From: Galbibacter sp. BG1
GTDB taxonomy: Bacteria > Bacteroidota > Bacteroidia > Flavobacteriales > Flavobacteriaceae
DNA: 64,000 bases
NCBI RefSeq assembly: GCF_013391805.1
Contig: NZ_CP058364.1
Span: 248,001-312,000, forward strand
Direction of reading: 5' to 3'
This document shows, one piece after another, positions 33,130 to 43,660 of this stretch. A program made the position numbers and the translations under genes. Position 1 is the first letter of the stretch; each line of letters begins with the position of its first letter. The notes under the pieces were generated by a model, which saw only the letters and a list, made by a program, of their open reading frames with translations, ran no database searches and was not told the origin of the DNA.

Positions 33130-33876
33130 ATGAAGTTAAGAGCTGAAAACATCATGAAGTCCTACAAAGGACGAAAAGTAGTTAAAGGTATTTCCCTCGA
33201 GGTGAACAAAGGGGAAATCGTTGGACTTTTAGGGCCCAATGGAGCAGGAAAAACAACTTCTTTTTACATGATTGTTGGTTTGATTAAGCCAAACGGCGGT
33301 AAAATCTTTCTCGATAGCCAAGAAATCACCAATTACCCTATGTACAAAAGGGCTCAAAATGGTATTGGCTATTTGGCACAGGAAGCTTCGGTTTTTAGAA
33401 AATTAAGCATTGAAGATAATATTATGAGCGTGCTTCAGCTTACAAAACTTTCTAGAAAAGAACAGCAGATGAAGATGGAAGCGCTCATAGATGAATTTAG
33501 TTTAGGCCATATTCGTAAGAACCGCGGAGACCTTCTTTCCGGTGGGGAACGGCGTAGAACAGAAATTGCACGGGCTTTGGCAACCGACCCAAGTTTTATT
33601 CTTTTAGATGAGCCCTTTGCAGGGGTAGACCCGGTAGCGGTAGAAGATATTCAACGAATTGTAGCTCAACTTAAAGATAAAAATATTGGAATCTTAATAA
33701 CCGACCACAACGTGCAAGAAACACTGGCCATTACAGAACGTTCTTATTTAATGTTTGAAGGAAGCATTTTAAAAGCTGGTGTACCTGAAGAACTGGCTGC
33801 CGATGAGATGGTTAGAAAAGTATACTTAGGTCAGAACTTTGAGCTGAGGAAGAAAAAACTGGATTTTAATTCTTAA
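33130..33876 (+). CDS. lptB: LPS export ABC transporter ATP-binding protein LptB
   Basis: The ATPase that powers extraction of LPS from the inner membrane with LptFG. Its 248 residues have Walker A GPNGAGKTTSFYMIVGL (GxxGxGKTT), the Q-loop YLAQEASVFRKL, signature LSGGERRRTEIARALA, Walker B FILLDEPFAGVDP and H-loop ITDHNVQE. The strong LptB pattern MKLRAENIMKSYKGRKVVKGISLEVNKGEIVGLLG at the start and GSILKAGVPEELAADEMVRKVYLG (LptB-type end, of which EMVRKVYLG is key) separate it from other ABC ATPases. It precedes a lipoprotein gene by 11 bases. Confidence 0.95.
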   Translation: MKLRAENIMKSYKGRKVVKGISLEVNKGEIVGLLGPNGAGKTTSFYMIVGLIKPNGGKIFLDSQEITNYPMYKRAQNGIGYLAQEASVFRKLSIEDNIMSVLQLTKLSRKEQQMKMEALIDEFSLGHIRKNRGDLLSGGERRRTEIARALATDPSFILLDEPFAGVDPVAVEDIQRIVAQLKDKNIGILITDHNVQETLAITERSYLMFEGSILKAGVPEELAADEMVRKVYLGQNFELRKKKLDFNS

Positions 33877-33887
33877 ATTTAAAAAAC

Positions 33888-34700
33888 ATGAAAAAGGTAA
33901 ATATCAAATTATTTATTACCCTAGCTGTTGCCCTTGTAGCAATGAGCTGTAATGAAAAAGCAAAGAAACAAACCGATGAGGCGACTACACTTACTGAAGA
34001 AAAAGTAGTGGTAGACGATCATAACAGTGAAAATTCTTTGGATTGGAACGGAGTCTATAAAGGTACCCTGCCATGTGCAGACTGCGAAGGCATTGAAACA
34101 TCTTTAACTCTAAACGCTGATAAAACCTACTCTTCTAACAGTGTTTATTTAGGAAAGGAAGGCGATCCTATAGAAAAGACAGGAACGTTTGAATGGAATA
34201 ACGAAGGAAGCCATATTACCCTAGATGGTGATGCGCAGCAGCAGTATATGGTGGGAGAAAACACACTTATTAAGCTCGACAACGAAGGAAATAAGATTGA
34301 AGGAGCGTTGGCTGATAAATACATTTTAAATAAGAGTGTGGCAATGACAGACGAAAATCTTACAGATAAAAAGTGGGAATTGGTAAGTTTAATGGGGAAA
34401 TCAATTTCAGAAATTGAAGAAACACCAACCACACCTTTTATTCAATTTACTTCGGAAGAAAATCGCGTAAGCGGAAATGCGGGCTGTAATAACTTCACTG
34501 GAACCTTTACCCTAAAAGAAGGCAATAGATTTGAAACTTCAAAAATTGCAAGTACTATGAAGGCGTGTAGAAATATGAAAATTGAAGGTGAGCTTCTAAA
34601 AATATTGGAAAAAGCAGACACCTATACAATTAAAGATGGTAAGCTTTCCATTACCAAGGCTAGAATGGCTCCATTGGCCGTTTTTGAAGAAGCTAAATAA
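33888..34700 (+). CDS. lipoprotein with NlpE-like and META domains
   Basis: A 270-residue lipoprotein (lipobox AMS-Cys21). After a linker of about 30 residues, residues about 52-130 form an NlpE N-terminal-like barrel starting DWNGVYKGTLPCADCEGIET, with the paired cysteines CADC. Residues about 140-265 form a META (HslJ-like) domain: LTDKKWELVSLMGK, FIQFTSEENRVSGNAGCNNFTGTF and KIASTMKACRNM. The combination links copper/envelope-stress NlpE with a heat-shock-associated HslJ-type fold. It is 11 bases downstream of lptB and probably in its transcript, which fits a role at the outer membrane. The exact function is unknown. Confidence 0.9.
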   Translation: MKKVNIKLFITLAVALVAMSCNEKAKKQTDEATTLTEEKVVVDDHNSENSLDWNGVYKGTLPCADCEGIETSLTLNADKTYSSNSVYLGKEGDPIEKTGTFEWNNEGSHITLDGDAQQQYMVGENTLIKLDNEGNKIEGALADKYILNKSVAMTDENLTDKKWELVSLMGKSISEIEETPTTPFIQFTSEENRVSGNAGCNNFTGTFTLKEGNRFETSKIASTMKACRNMKIEGELLKILEKADTYTIKDGKLSITKARMAPLAVFEEAK

Positions 34701-34725
34701 ACATAATATACAAATAACACTGTTG

Positions 34726-34767
34726 TCAGCCTGAGCCTGTCGAAGGCCTTCGACAAGCTCAGGCTGA
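34726..34767. repeat. palindromic REP-like element, probably also a terminator
   Basis: Two 21-base arms (34726-34746 and 34747-34767) meet without a loop; they begin TCAGCCTGAGC and end GCTCAGGCTGA and pair with one mismatch. The core GTCGAAGGCCTTCGAC is perfect. It lies between the convergent META lipoprotein and pssA genes. I recognise this CCTGAGC..TCGAAGG type of palindrome as a dispersed intergenic repeat in many Flavobacteriia genomes. Confidence 0.8.
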
Positions 34768-34798
34768 TATATTTTTATTCTTCCAGTGAACTATTAAA

Positions 34799-35563
34799 CT
34801 AAACTGCTGGTTTGCTTTTCTTTTGATAGCTTACAACAATAGAAAAAAGCACATACAAAAAGATAATAACTGGTATGGAAGCATATTGCAGTAAAGCAAT
34901 TAGAAGGGCTGAAATCACCAAGAAGACATACCGAATACTATTCTCTTTAAAACCCCATGTTTTAAATTTTAAGGCAAACAATTCGATCCTTGCATTCATC
35001 ATATAAGTACTGACTACAGTTACAATTATCAAAAACCATTTATTGAGGATTAGACCGCTTAAAAAAGCACTTTCCTGAAACTCCAGAATTAATGGAAACG
35101 ATAAAATCAATAAGGCATTTGCTGGCGTAGGTAAGCCAATAAATGAGTCGGTTTGATTTTCATCTATGTTGAATTTTGCCAAACGGTAGGCAGAACCTAA
35201 GGTAATTAAGAGTCCGAATAAAGATAGAAATTCGATATTCAATGTGCCATTCCCAAAAATACTTTCAGAAGATTCAGGATGTCCCCAAGTGTATACCCCA
35301 GAACTCATATTAAATAATTGGTACATAACAATTCCAGGTACTACACCAGAGGTAACCACATCGGCTAGGGAGTCCAATTGCAGGCCTAATTCGCTTTGCA
35401 CCTTTAAAAGCCTCGCTGCGAGTCCGTCAAAAAAGTCAAAAAATATTCCAGCGAACACAAAATAAGCGGCAAAAATGAGCTCTCCCTGAACCGCTAAAAT
35501 AATGGCGATTACACCACAAAATAGATTTAAAAGGGTTAAGGCATTCGGTATAAACTTCTTCAT
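34799..35563 (-). CDS. pssA: CDP-diacylglycerol-serine O-phosphatidyltransferase
   Basis: Makes phosphatidylserine, the precursor of phosphatidylethanolamine, in the inner membrane. It has 254 residues and about eight hydrophobic helices. The CDP-alcohol phosphotransferase motif is complete at residues about 45-68: DGLAARLL..G..LDSLAD, with the aspartates of D-G-x2-A-R-x8-G-x3-D-x3-D. TLLNLFCG at the N-terminus is also typical of PssA. No psd decarboxylase gene is adjacent. It is transcribed alone on the minus strand; a divergent small gene starts 100 bases upstream. Confidence 0.94.
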   Translation of the reverse strand: MKKFIPNALTLLNLFCGVIAIILAVQGELIFAAYFVFAGIFFDFFDGLAARLLKVQSELGLQLDSLADVVTSGVVPGIVMYQLFNMSSGVYTWGHPESSESIFGNGTLNIEFLSLFGLLITLGSAYRLAKFNIDENQTDSFIGLPTPANALLILSFPLILEFQESAFLSGLILNKWFLIIVTVVSTYMMNARIELFALKFKTWGFKENSIRYVFLVISALLIALLQYASIPVIIFLYVLFSIVVSYQKKSKPAV

Positions 35564-35618
35564 AGATTGTAAAATTTCGTCCTGTAAAATTACTATTTTT
35601 AGGTTACTTTAAACACCA

Positions 35619-35647
35619 TTGGAATTGATTAGATTTTTTTAACTTTA
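35619..35647 (+). promoter_or_regulatory. candidate promoter of a small ORF
   Basis: TTG at 35619-35621 and TAACTTTA at 35640-35647 (seven of eight matches to TAnnTTTG) are 18 bases apart, with a leader of about 16 bases to the ATG at 35664. This supports the small gene. Confidence 0.45.
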
Positions 35648-35663
35648 CAAGAAAACCAAACCT

Positions 35664-35816
35664 ATGAAGAAAAAGTTTTTTAAGCTCTTAGCCAAAATCA
35701 ACAAAGCAATATTGCCATCTTACTCCAAAAAAGATTTGGATCTGGCCAAAGCAAGCAAATTCCAAATGGCAATTATTGGTTGGCGAACTTACGTAACCAA
35801 ACGTGCGCTCGACTAG
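35664..35816 (+). CDS. conserved-looking small basic protein (50 aa)
   Basis: ATG at 35664 to TAG at 35816, product of 50 residues: MKKKFFKLLAKINKAILPSY, then KKDLDLAKASKFQMAIIGWR and ending YVTKRALD. It is rich in lysine and hydrophobic residues and lacks a signal peptide. I recall similar 50-residue proteins with the ending GWR-Y-VT in flavobacteria, but cannot name the family. A promoter-like element lies directly upstream. Its stop overlaps the convergent apt stop by four bases. The function is unknown; binding to RNA or membrane is possible from composition. Confidence 0.7.
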   Translation: MKKKFFKLLAKINKAILPSYSKKDLDLAKASKFQMAIIGWRTYVTKRALD

Positions 35817-36325
35817 TAGCTTAAAACTGATTTCGCTTGGTACCCTTTTAATTTCCTACGCCCTTCTAAAAAGGTTAGTTCTATTAAAAAATTACACTGA
35901 ACCACTTCTCCACCTAGTTTTTCAACCAATTTACAAACAGCCTCTGCTGTTCCACCTGTTGCCAATACATCATCGTGAATTAATATTCGGTCTCCCATTT
36001 TTATAGCGTTGGTATGAATTTCTAAAATATCCTCTCCGTACTCCAACTTATAAGATTGGGAGGTCGTTGCCGCTGGTAACTTGTTAGGTTTTCTTACCGG
36101 TATAAACCCACAATTTAACCTTTGCGCTATTAAAGTCCCAAAAAAAAACCCTCTACTCTCTATCCCTACAACAGCGTCAATAGGTTGATTACCATTTAAA
36201 TTAAGCAAAGCCTCCACTGCACTTTTAGTAGCTTCAGCATTCGCTAACAAGGGTGTAATATCCTTAAAAACGATACCAGGTTTTGGAAAGTCTTGAATAT
36301 CTCGAATGTAGTCCGATAATTGCAT
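35813..36325 (-). CDS. apt: adenine phosphoribosyltransferase
   Basis: Salvages adenine to AMP with PRPP. The 170 residues match the family length. IRDIQDFPKPGIVFKDITPLL opens the protein (FPKPGI-F-DITPLL is the signature), AVVGIESRGFFFG carries the flexible loop arginine, and ILIHDDVLATGGTAEA is the PRPP-binding motif, with a His in place of the more common Val/Leu before the acidic pair. The gene is transcribed alone on the minus strand and converges on the 50-residue gene with a 4-base overlap. Confidence 0.96.
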   Translation of the reverse strand: MQLSDYIRDIQDFPKPGIVFKDITPLLANAEATKSAVEALLNLNGNQPIDAVVGIESRGFFFGTLIAQRLNCGFIPVRKPNKLPAATTSQSYKLEYGEDILEIHTNAIKMGDRILIHDDVLATGGTAEAVCKLVEKLGGEVVQCNFLIELTFLEGRRKLKGYQAKSVLSY

Positions 36326-36505
36326 AACTATATAATATTTTAAACTGGAAAATTACAAATAATTAGTTCCCTTACCCTTTATGAGGTTACTTTTTTAATA
36401 TTTGTAATGAAAAAAAGACTAACTTTAATTGGTTTTTCCGACTGGAAAAATTCTTTTCCTCCGCCATTCCTGCAATAAATATCAACCAACTTAAAACTTT
36501 ATTGT

Positions 36506-37189
36506 ATGAAAAAATTAATTGCAGAATTTATCGGGACTCTTTGGCTTGTTCTCGGCGGATGTGGAAGCGCAGTTTTAGCCGCAGGATATCCAGATTTAGG
36601 AATTGGCTTTGCTGGCGTGGCATTGGCATTTGGTCTTACCGTTCTAACCATGGTATATGCTATTGGGCATATCTCAGGATGCCACTTAAACCCTGCAGTT
36701 TCTGTGGGAATGTGGATAGGTGGAAGATTTTTGGGAAAAGACGTTATCCCATACATCATTGCACAAGTTTTGGGAGGTATTGTAGGTGCTGGCATTTTAT
36801 ATTTAATTGCAACGGGAAAAGAAGGAGCTACCATAGGGAGTTTTGCAGCCAATGGCTTTGGCGAACATTCCCCAGATGGCTATAATATGACTGCCGCATT
36901 GGTAACCGAAATTGTTATGACGTTTATGTTTTTAATAATTATCCTAGGTTCTACCCATGGCAATTCGCCTGTAGGTTTTGCGGGAGTTTCCATTGGTTTG
37001 GGTTTAACCCTTATTCACTTAATAAGCATACCGGTAACAAATACCTCTGTAAACCCTGCTAGAAGTACTAGTCAGGCTCTTTTTGTTGGAGATTGGGCAA
37101 TAGGGCAATTATGGCTTTTTTGGCTTGCCCCAATTGTGGGTGCTGCATTGGCCGGCCTGGCCTACAAAGCTTTGGCTCCCTATAAATAA
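36506..37189 (+). CDS. aqpZ: aquaporin Z
   Basis: A water channel of 227 residues with six membrane helices. The two NPA boxes are at 62-64 (HLNPAVSVG) and 183-185 (SVNPARST). The selectivity-filter residues of AqpZ are all present at the expected spacing (Phe42, His171, Thr180, Arg186), so it should pass water rather than glycerol. [13 protein letters not shown] near the N-terminus is also AqpZ-like. It is monocistronic and ends before a clear intrinsic terminator. Confidence 0.95.
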   Translation: MKKLIAEFIGTLWLVLGGCGSAVLAAGYPDLGIGFAGVALAFGLTVLTMVYAIGHISGCHLNPAVSVGMWIGGRFLGKDVIPYIIAQVLGGIVGAGILYLIATGKEGATIGSFAANGFGEHSPDGYNMTAALVTEIVMTFMFLIIILGSTHGNSPVGFAGVSIGLGLTLIHLISIPVTNTSVNPARSTSQALFVGDWAIGQLWLFWLAPIVGAALAGLAYKALAPYK

Positions 37190-37193
37190 AAAG

Positions 37194-37227
37194 AAAGCCA
37201 TCTGTAATGAACAGATGGCTTTTATTT
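37194..37227 (+). terminator. intrinsic terminator after aqpZ
   Basis: AAAGCCATCTGT (37194-37205) pairs perfectly with ACAGATGGCTTT (37211-37222) around a five-base loop, followed by TATTTT. It lies between the convergent aqpZ and carB genes. Confidence 0.9.
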
Positions 37228-37296
37228 TACTTACTAACAAGTAAGGAATTTTACAAAGGGCTTTCGAAAGTATCCACAACCCTTTGGCATATTTAC

Positions 37297-40149
<2,853 letters not shown>

Positions 40150-40192
40150 TTTCTAAAAACTATTTAAATAAATATATGGTGTTACAGGGTAT

Positions 40193-40225
40193 AAAAAAAG
40201 GCGTTACTAATAAAAGTAACACCTT
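40193..40225 (-). terminator. intrinsic terminator after rpmH
   Basis: Read on the minus strand, AAGGTGTTACT pairs with AGTAACGCCTT (one G-U pair) around TTTATT and is followed by TTTTTTT. It lies 25 bases after the rpmH stop, upstream of carB. Confidence 0.85.
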
Positions 40226-40249
40226 ATATTTTAATAATCAAATCGATCA

Positions 40250-40411
40250 TTATTTCTTATGTCTAGGTTCAGAAGAAACTGATAACTTTTTTCTACCTTT
40301 TGCTCTTCTGCTAGCAAGCACCTTTCTCCCGTTCACAGAGGCCATTCTTTCTCTGAAACCGTGCTTATTTCTTCTTTTTCTCTTCGAGGGTTGAAATGTT
40401 CTTTTACTCAT
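40250..40411 (-). CDS. rpmH: 50S ribosomal protein L34 (bL34)
   Basis: A 53-residue ribosomal protein. The minus-strand frame starts at the ATG complementary to 40409-40411 and reads [20 protein letters not shown], then the invariant [23 protein letters not shown] core (RTFQPS, HGFR and [14 protein letters not shown] are the bL34 signatures), and ends [10 protein letters not shown]. The tail after RAKGRKKL is slightly longer than in E. coli. It is not beside dnaA or rnpA here: dnaA is 18 kb away. A rho-independent terminator follows directly. Confidence 0.97.
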   Translation of the reverse strand: MSKRTFQPSKRKRRNKHGFRERMASVNGRKVLASRRAKGRKKLSVSSEPRHKK

Positions 40412-40519
40412 TATTAATATCTTTATCTCTTTGGTAATTCAATCTTTAACGGCTTGCAATATACTTCACAAAAGCGCGGCGCAAATATACAAAGAGTTTT
40501 TACTTTAACAAACACCTTT

Positions 40520-40553
40520 TTGAAAATATTTTTATTTGTTTTTATTACCTTTG
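40520..40553 (+). promoter_or_regulatory. candidate promoter for the TPR-like gene
   Basis: TACCTTTG (40546-40553) matches the -7 element exactly, and the TTG at 40520-40522 is 23 bases upstream of it. The promoter lies downstream of the longest possible frame start (40454) and 24 bases before ATG 40577, so it fixes that ATG as the start. Confidence 0.55.
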
Positions 40554-40576
40554 CCCTTCAATTGAAAACACCTTAT

Positions 40577-41092
40577 ATGTTCAACAAAAATATAAAATTA
40601 GTAATTGCTGCATTAATCATTGCTTACGCCATTTATCAATTCGTTGAAGGCAATATTGGCAATGGGATTTTTTTAATTCTCTTATCACTTATTTTTATTT
40701 TCCTCTATTTTAGAAATGAAATGATTTTGCTTGCATTTTTAAGAATGCGGAAACAAGATATGGAAGGCACAGAAAAATGGTTGAACAAAATTAAAGATCC
40801 TGAAAGTGCCCTTATTACCAAACAACAAGGATATTATAATTATTTAAAAGGTATTATTTCTTCTCAGACCAATCTTACTCAAGCTGAAAAATACTTTAAA
40901 AAAGCCTTAAAACTTGGCTTAACAATGGATTACGATTTGGCCATGGCAAAATTAAGCCTTGCCGGCATAGCCATGCAAAAACGAAGAAAAAGGGAGGCCA
41001 CTATGCTTTTAAACGAAGCCAAAAAACTCGACAAACAAAATATGCTGAAAGATCAAATTAAAATGATGCAGCAGCAAATGAAGAAAATCTAA
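40577..41092 (+). CDS. membrane-anchored TPR-like protein (171 aa)
   Basis: The frame is open from 40454, but the ATG at 40577 lies just after a promoter and starts a protein with two clean N-terminal membrane helices (about 7-22 and 28-45). The rest is soluble and helical, with TPR-like pairs: LITKQQGYYNYLKGIISSQTNLTQAEKYFKKALKLG (core YLKG..ISSQ..L..AEKYFKKAL) and LAGIAMQKRRKREATMLLNEAKKLD. It ends in a Gln/Met-rich tail (QIKMMQQQMKKI). I do not recognise a named family. It is transcribed alone and ends at a strong terminator. It may act as a scaffold at the inner membrane. Confidence 0.8.
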   Translation: MFNKNIKLVIAALIIAYAIYQFVEGNIGNGIFLILLSLIFIFLYFRNEMILLAFLRMRKQDMEGTEKWLNKIKDPESALITKQQGYYNYLKGIISSQTNLTQAEKYFKKALKLGLTMDYDLAMAKLSLAGIAMQKRRKREATMLLNEAKKLDKQNMLKDQIKMMQQQMKKI

Positions 41093-41115
41093 AAACTTTC
41101 TTTTTATAAAAAGTA

Positions 41116-41151
41116 CACCCCAAAGATTTAAAAACCTTTGGGGTGTTTTTA
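41116..41151 (+). terminator. intrinsic terminator between TPR-like gene and M28 peptidase gene
   Basis: CACCCCAAAG (41116-41125) pairs perfectly with CTTTGGGGTG (41136-41145) and a T-run follows. The upstream flank is also A-rich, so it may work for both convergent genes. Confidence 0.88.
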
Positions 41152-41189
41152 TTTAAACCTTATGGAGCGCTTTTACGTATAGGCTAACC

Positions 41190-42590
41190 TTATCCTTTTA
41201 TTTTACGCTCTTGAACTGTTCCGTACTTATCCATCAAATAAATTAAAGAGGTCATAGTGGCGGCACCAAGTTCCAATTCCCTCTTATTTACAGCATCAAA
41301 GGTATCATTCTCGGCATGGTGATGGTCGAAATACCGCTGGGAATCTGGTCTTAATCCTGCCAATACCGTTCCATTTCCTTTAAGCGGACCGACATCGGCA
41401 CCACTACCACCCTGCTCGAAATAGTGAATGAGATACGGTTTAAAAAGTGGTTTCCAAGAAAGTACTTGCTCAAAATTGGCTTCGTCACAATCAAAGGAGA
41501 ACCCCCTCGGCGTAAATCCGCCTGCATCACTTTCCAATGCAAATACATGCTGCTCACCTTTTTCTTTGGCTACCTCTGCATATTTTTTAGCCCCCCTTAA
41601 GCCATTCTCTTCATTCATAAAAAGCACTACGCGAATGGTTCGCTTTGGGGTATATCCCGTTTTCTTGAGCAAACGAAGCACTTCCATGCTCTGCACACAT
41701 CCAGCACCGTCGTCATGCGAGCCATCGCCAAGGTCCCAAGAATCCAAATGGCCGCCAACAGTAATAATTTCATTTGGAAATTTACTTCCCTTTATTTCAC
41801 CTATTACATTGTAAGATTGAGCGTCTGGAAAAACTTTGCAGGTTTGCCTGAAGTAAAATTTTAAGTCGTTATCTAAAGCAAGCATAGAACTTAAAAGTTC
41901 TGCATCGTTGGTGCTAATTGCGGCAGCAGGAATTCGTTTGTTCGCTGGCAAATCGCCATAACTCATACTTCCGGTATGCGGAAGGTCGTCCAATCGTAAA
42001 TTCATAGACCTAACTATAACCCCAGCCGCTCCGTATTTAGCAGCTTCTTCCGCTCCAGAGTAACGCTGATCTACACAACCGCCATAAGCTTCGAAAGTTT
42101 GAATTAAATCGGGTTGCATTGGGCGATTGTAGAATACAATCTTTCCTTCAATTTTATCTTTTCCAAGCTTTTCCAATTCTTCTATCCCCTGTACTTCAAC
42201 AACCTCCGCTTTAAGGCCTCCAGAAGGAGTAGCGACAGAACCACCCAATGCACAAATATTTACGTTTTTGGTATCTCCCGGGGCATATTCCAGATAAGCA
42301 AACTCTTTAATGCCGCGTGTCCATTTGGGCACCATAACGGGTTGCAACCATACTTTATCGAGCCCCAATGAATCTAATTGTTCTTTGGTATATTTTACAG
42401 CTAACTCGGCATTAAATGAACCCGAAAGACGACCGCCAATTTGGTTGGAAAGGTGATCCAGCCATGCATAGCTTTTGCCTTTTGTTAAGGAAGCTGTATA
42501 TATGGCCCTTAGTTGTTTTTCGTCTTCGGTTTGGGAAACCCCAATTAAAGGAAGTATAAAAAGGAGGAACAAAATGCTTTTTTTAATCAT
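41190..42590 (-). CDS. secreted M28 family zinc aminopeptidase with PA domain
   Basis: An exported exopeptidase of 466 residues; the signal peptide ends near GVS-Q (residue 19). Residues about 125-250 form a protease-associated insert (VEVQGIEELEKLGKDKIEGKIVFYN begins it, key pattern I.GKIVFYN). The M28 metal site is complete: GGHLDSWD (first His and Asp), SHDDGAG (bridging Asp), FMNEENGLRG (catalytic Glu pair), ESDAGG (Asp) and DHHHAENDTFD (last His). It should release N-terminal amino acids from peptides in the periplasm or outside. It is followed on the same strand by no gene; PPK2 lies 5 bases upstream, so the two share a transcript. Confidence 0.93.
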   Translation of the reverse strand: MIKKSILFLLFILPLIGVSQTEDEKQLRAIYTASLTKGKSYAWLDHLSNQIGGRLSGSFNAELAVKYTKEQLDSLGLDKVWLQPVMVPKWTRGIKEFAYLEYAPGDTKNVNICALGGSVATPSGGLKAEVVEVQGIEELEKLGKDKIEGKIVFYNRPMQPDLIQTFEAYGGCVDQRYSGAEEAAKYGAAGVIVRSMNLRLDDLPHTGSMSYGDLPANKRIPAAAISTNDAELLSSMLALDNDLKFYFRQTCKVFPDAQSYNVIGEIKGSKFPNEIITVGGHLDSWDLGDGSHDDGAGCVQSMEVLRLLKKTGYTPKRTIRVVLFMNEENGLRGAKKYAEVAKEKGEQHVFALESDAGGFTPRGFSFDCDEANFEQVLSWKPLFKPYLIHYFEQGGSGADVGPLKGNGTVLAGLRPDSQRYFDHHHAENDTFDAVNKRELELGAATMTSLIYLMDKYGTVQERKIKG

Positions 42591-42595
42591 AGGTA

Positions 42596-43474
42596 TTATT
42601 CTTTATTTAATTGCTCTTTGTAATTATCTAAATGTTTTTTAATTTTTGGATCGAGTGTGGGATATTCTATGTCTTTATAATCCCTGAGCTCATCGTATAA
42701 AATATCTGCCACAATTACCCTGGCTGCCTTTTTATTATCCGCAGGAACAATGTACCACGGTGCTTTTTCCGTTGAAGTAACATTAATGGCCTCTTCGTAA
42801 TATTTTTGGTATTCATCCCAAAGGACTCGTTCCTTGAGATCATCAGGAGAAAATTTCCAGTTCTTTTCCGGTAAATTAAGCCTTCTCAACAAACGGTTTT
42901 TTTGTTCCGACTTGGACAAATGAAGGAAAAATTTAAAAATTATAGTTCCATTCTCCGCTAAATGTTTCTCAAAATTTTTGATCTGCTCAAAACGTTCGTG
43001 CCAAAAAGCTTCAGTAATATCCTCAACGGAATTAATTCCTGGAATATTCTCCCCTAAAATATATTCGGGGTGCACGCGTGTAACCAATACATTCTCGTAA
43101 TGTGTTCTATTAAATACCCCAAATTTACCCCTTGCTGGCAATGCGATGTAATGTCGCCACAGATAATCGTGTTTCCGCTCTAGATCGGTTGGGGTTTTAA
43201 AGCTATGCACTACTACCCCACGAGAATTAAAGTCTTTAAAAACCTCCCGTATTAAGCTGTCTTTTCCAGCGGTATCGATTCCCTGAAAACAAATAAGCAC
43301 GCTGTATTTACCATGTGCATAAATGATATCCTGAAAATACCCAAGTTTTTTTCTAATGTGCTTTAGACGATCTTTCAATTCATCTTCCGAAGTACCCAAA
43401 TCATTTCTCGTAGGCACCTCTTTTAACCTTATGTTGGTATCTACCCGATAAGCAGAGGTTTTAATTTTGTCCAT
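42596..43474 (-). CDS. polyphosphate kinase 2 family protein
   Basis: Transfers phosphate between polyphosphate and nucleotides. The start is the ATG complementary to 43472-43474; an upstream TTG exists but gives an AT-rich leader. Its 292 residues have Walker A FQGIDTAGKDSLIREVF, the lid-side GVVVHSFKTPTDLERKHDYLWRHY (core SFK-PT--E--HD-LWR), the motif ALPARGKFGVFNRTHYENVLVTRVHP (Walker B region GKFGVFNRTHYE) and FFLHLSKSEQKNRLLRR. All are diagnostic of PPK2. Class I, II or III, hence whether it makes NDP or NTP, cannot be decided here. It precedes the M28 peptidase by 5 bases. Confidence 0.93.
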   Translation of the reverse strand: MDKIKTSAYRVDTNIRLKEVPTRNDLGTSEDELKDRLKHIRKKLGYFQDIIYAHGKYSVLICFQGIDTAGKDSLIREVFKDFNSRGVVVHSFKTPTDLERKHDYLWRHYIALPARGKFGVFNRTHYENVLVTRVHPEYILGENIPGINSVEDITEAFWHERFEQIKNFEKHLAENGTIIFKFFLHLSKSEQKNRLLRRLNLPEKNWKFSPDDLKERVLWDEYQKYYEEAINVTSTEKAPWYIVPADNKKAARVIVADILYDELRDYKDIEYPTLDPKIKKHLDNYKEQLNKE

Positions 43475-43660
43475 ATAAAAAATTTTAAAATCCAAAAATG
43501 ATCTAGAAATACAAAATCATACAATTACGATCCTGTTTTAAGAACAAACCTGAATGATCTTGACCACAATTGGAAATAAGTTTACCACAAAGTTTTTTAA
43601 AAGTACAATTAATATTGTAATATTGCTTTGCCCAAATTAATGAACTTAAGATTATATGTT

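Noticed and set aside
36499-36885. Long antisense frames over aqpZ
   Set aside because: They come from the repeated hydrophobic codons of the aquaporin in other frames and have no start context or family match.
40454-40576. N-terminal extension of the TPR-like protein
   Set aside because: It lies upstream of, and across, a good promoter; the ATG at 40577 is the likely start.
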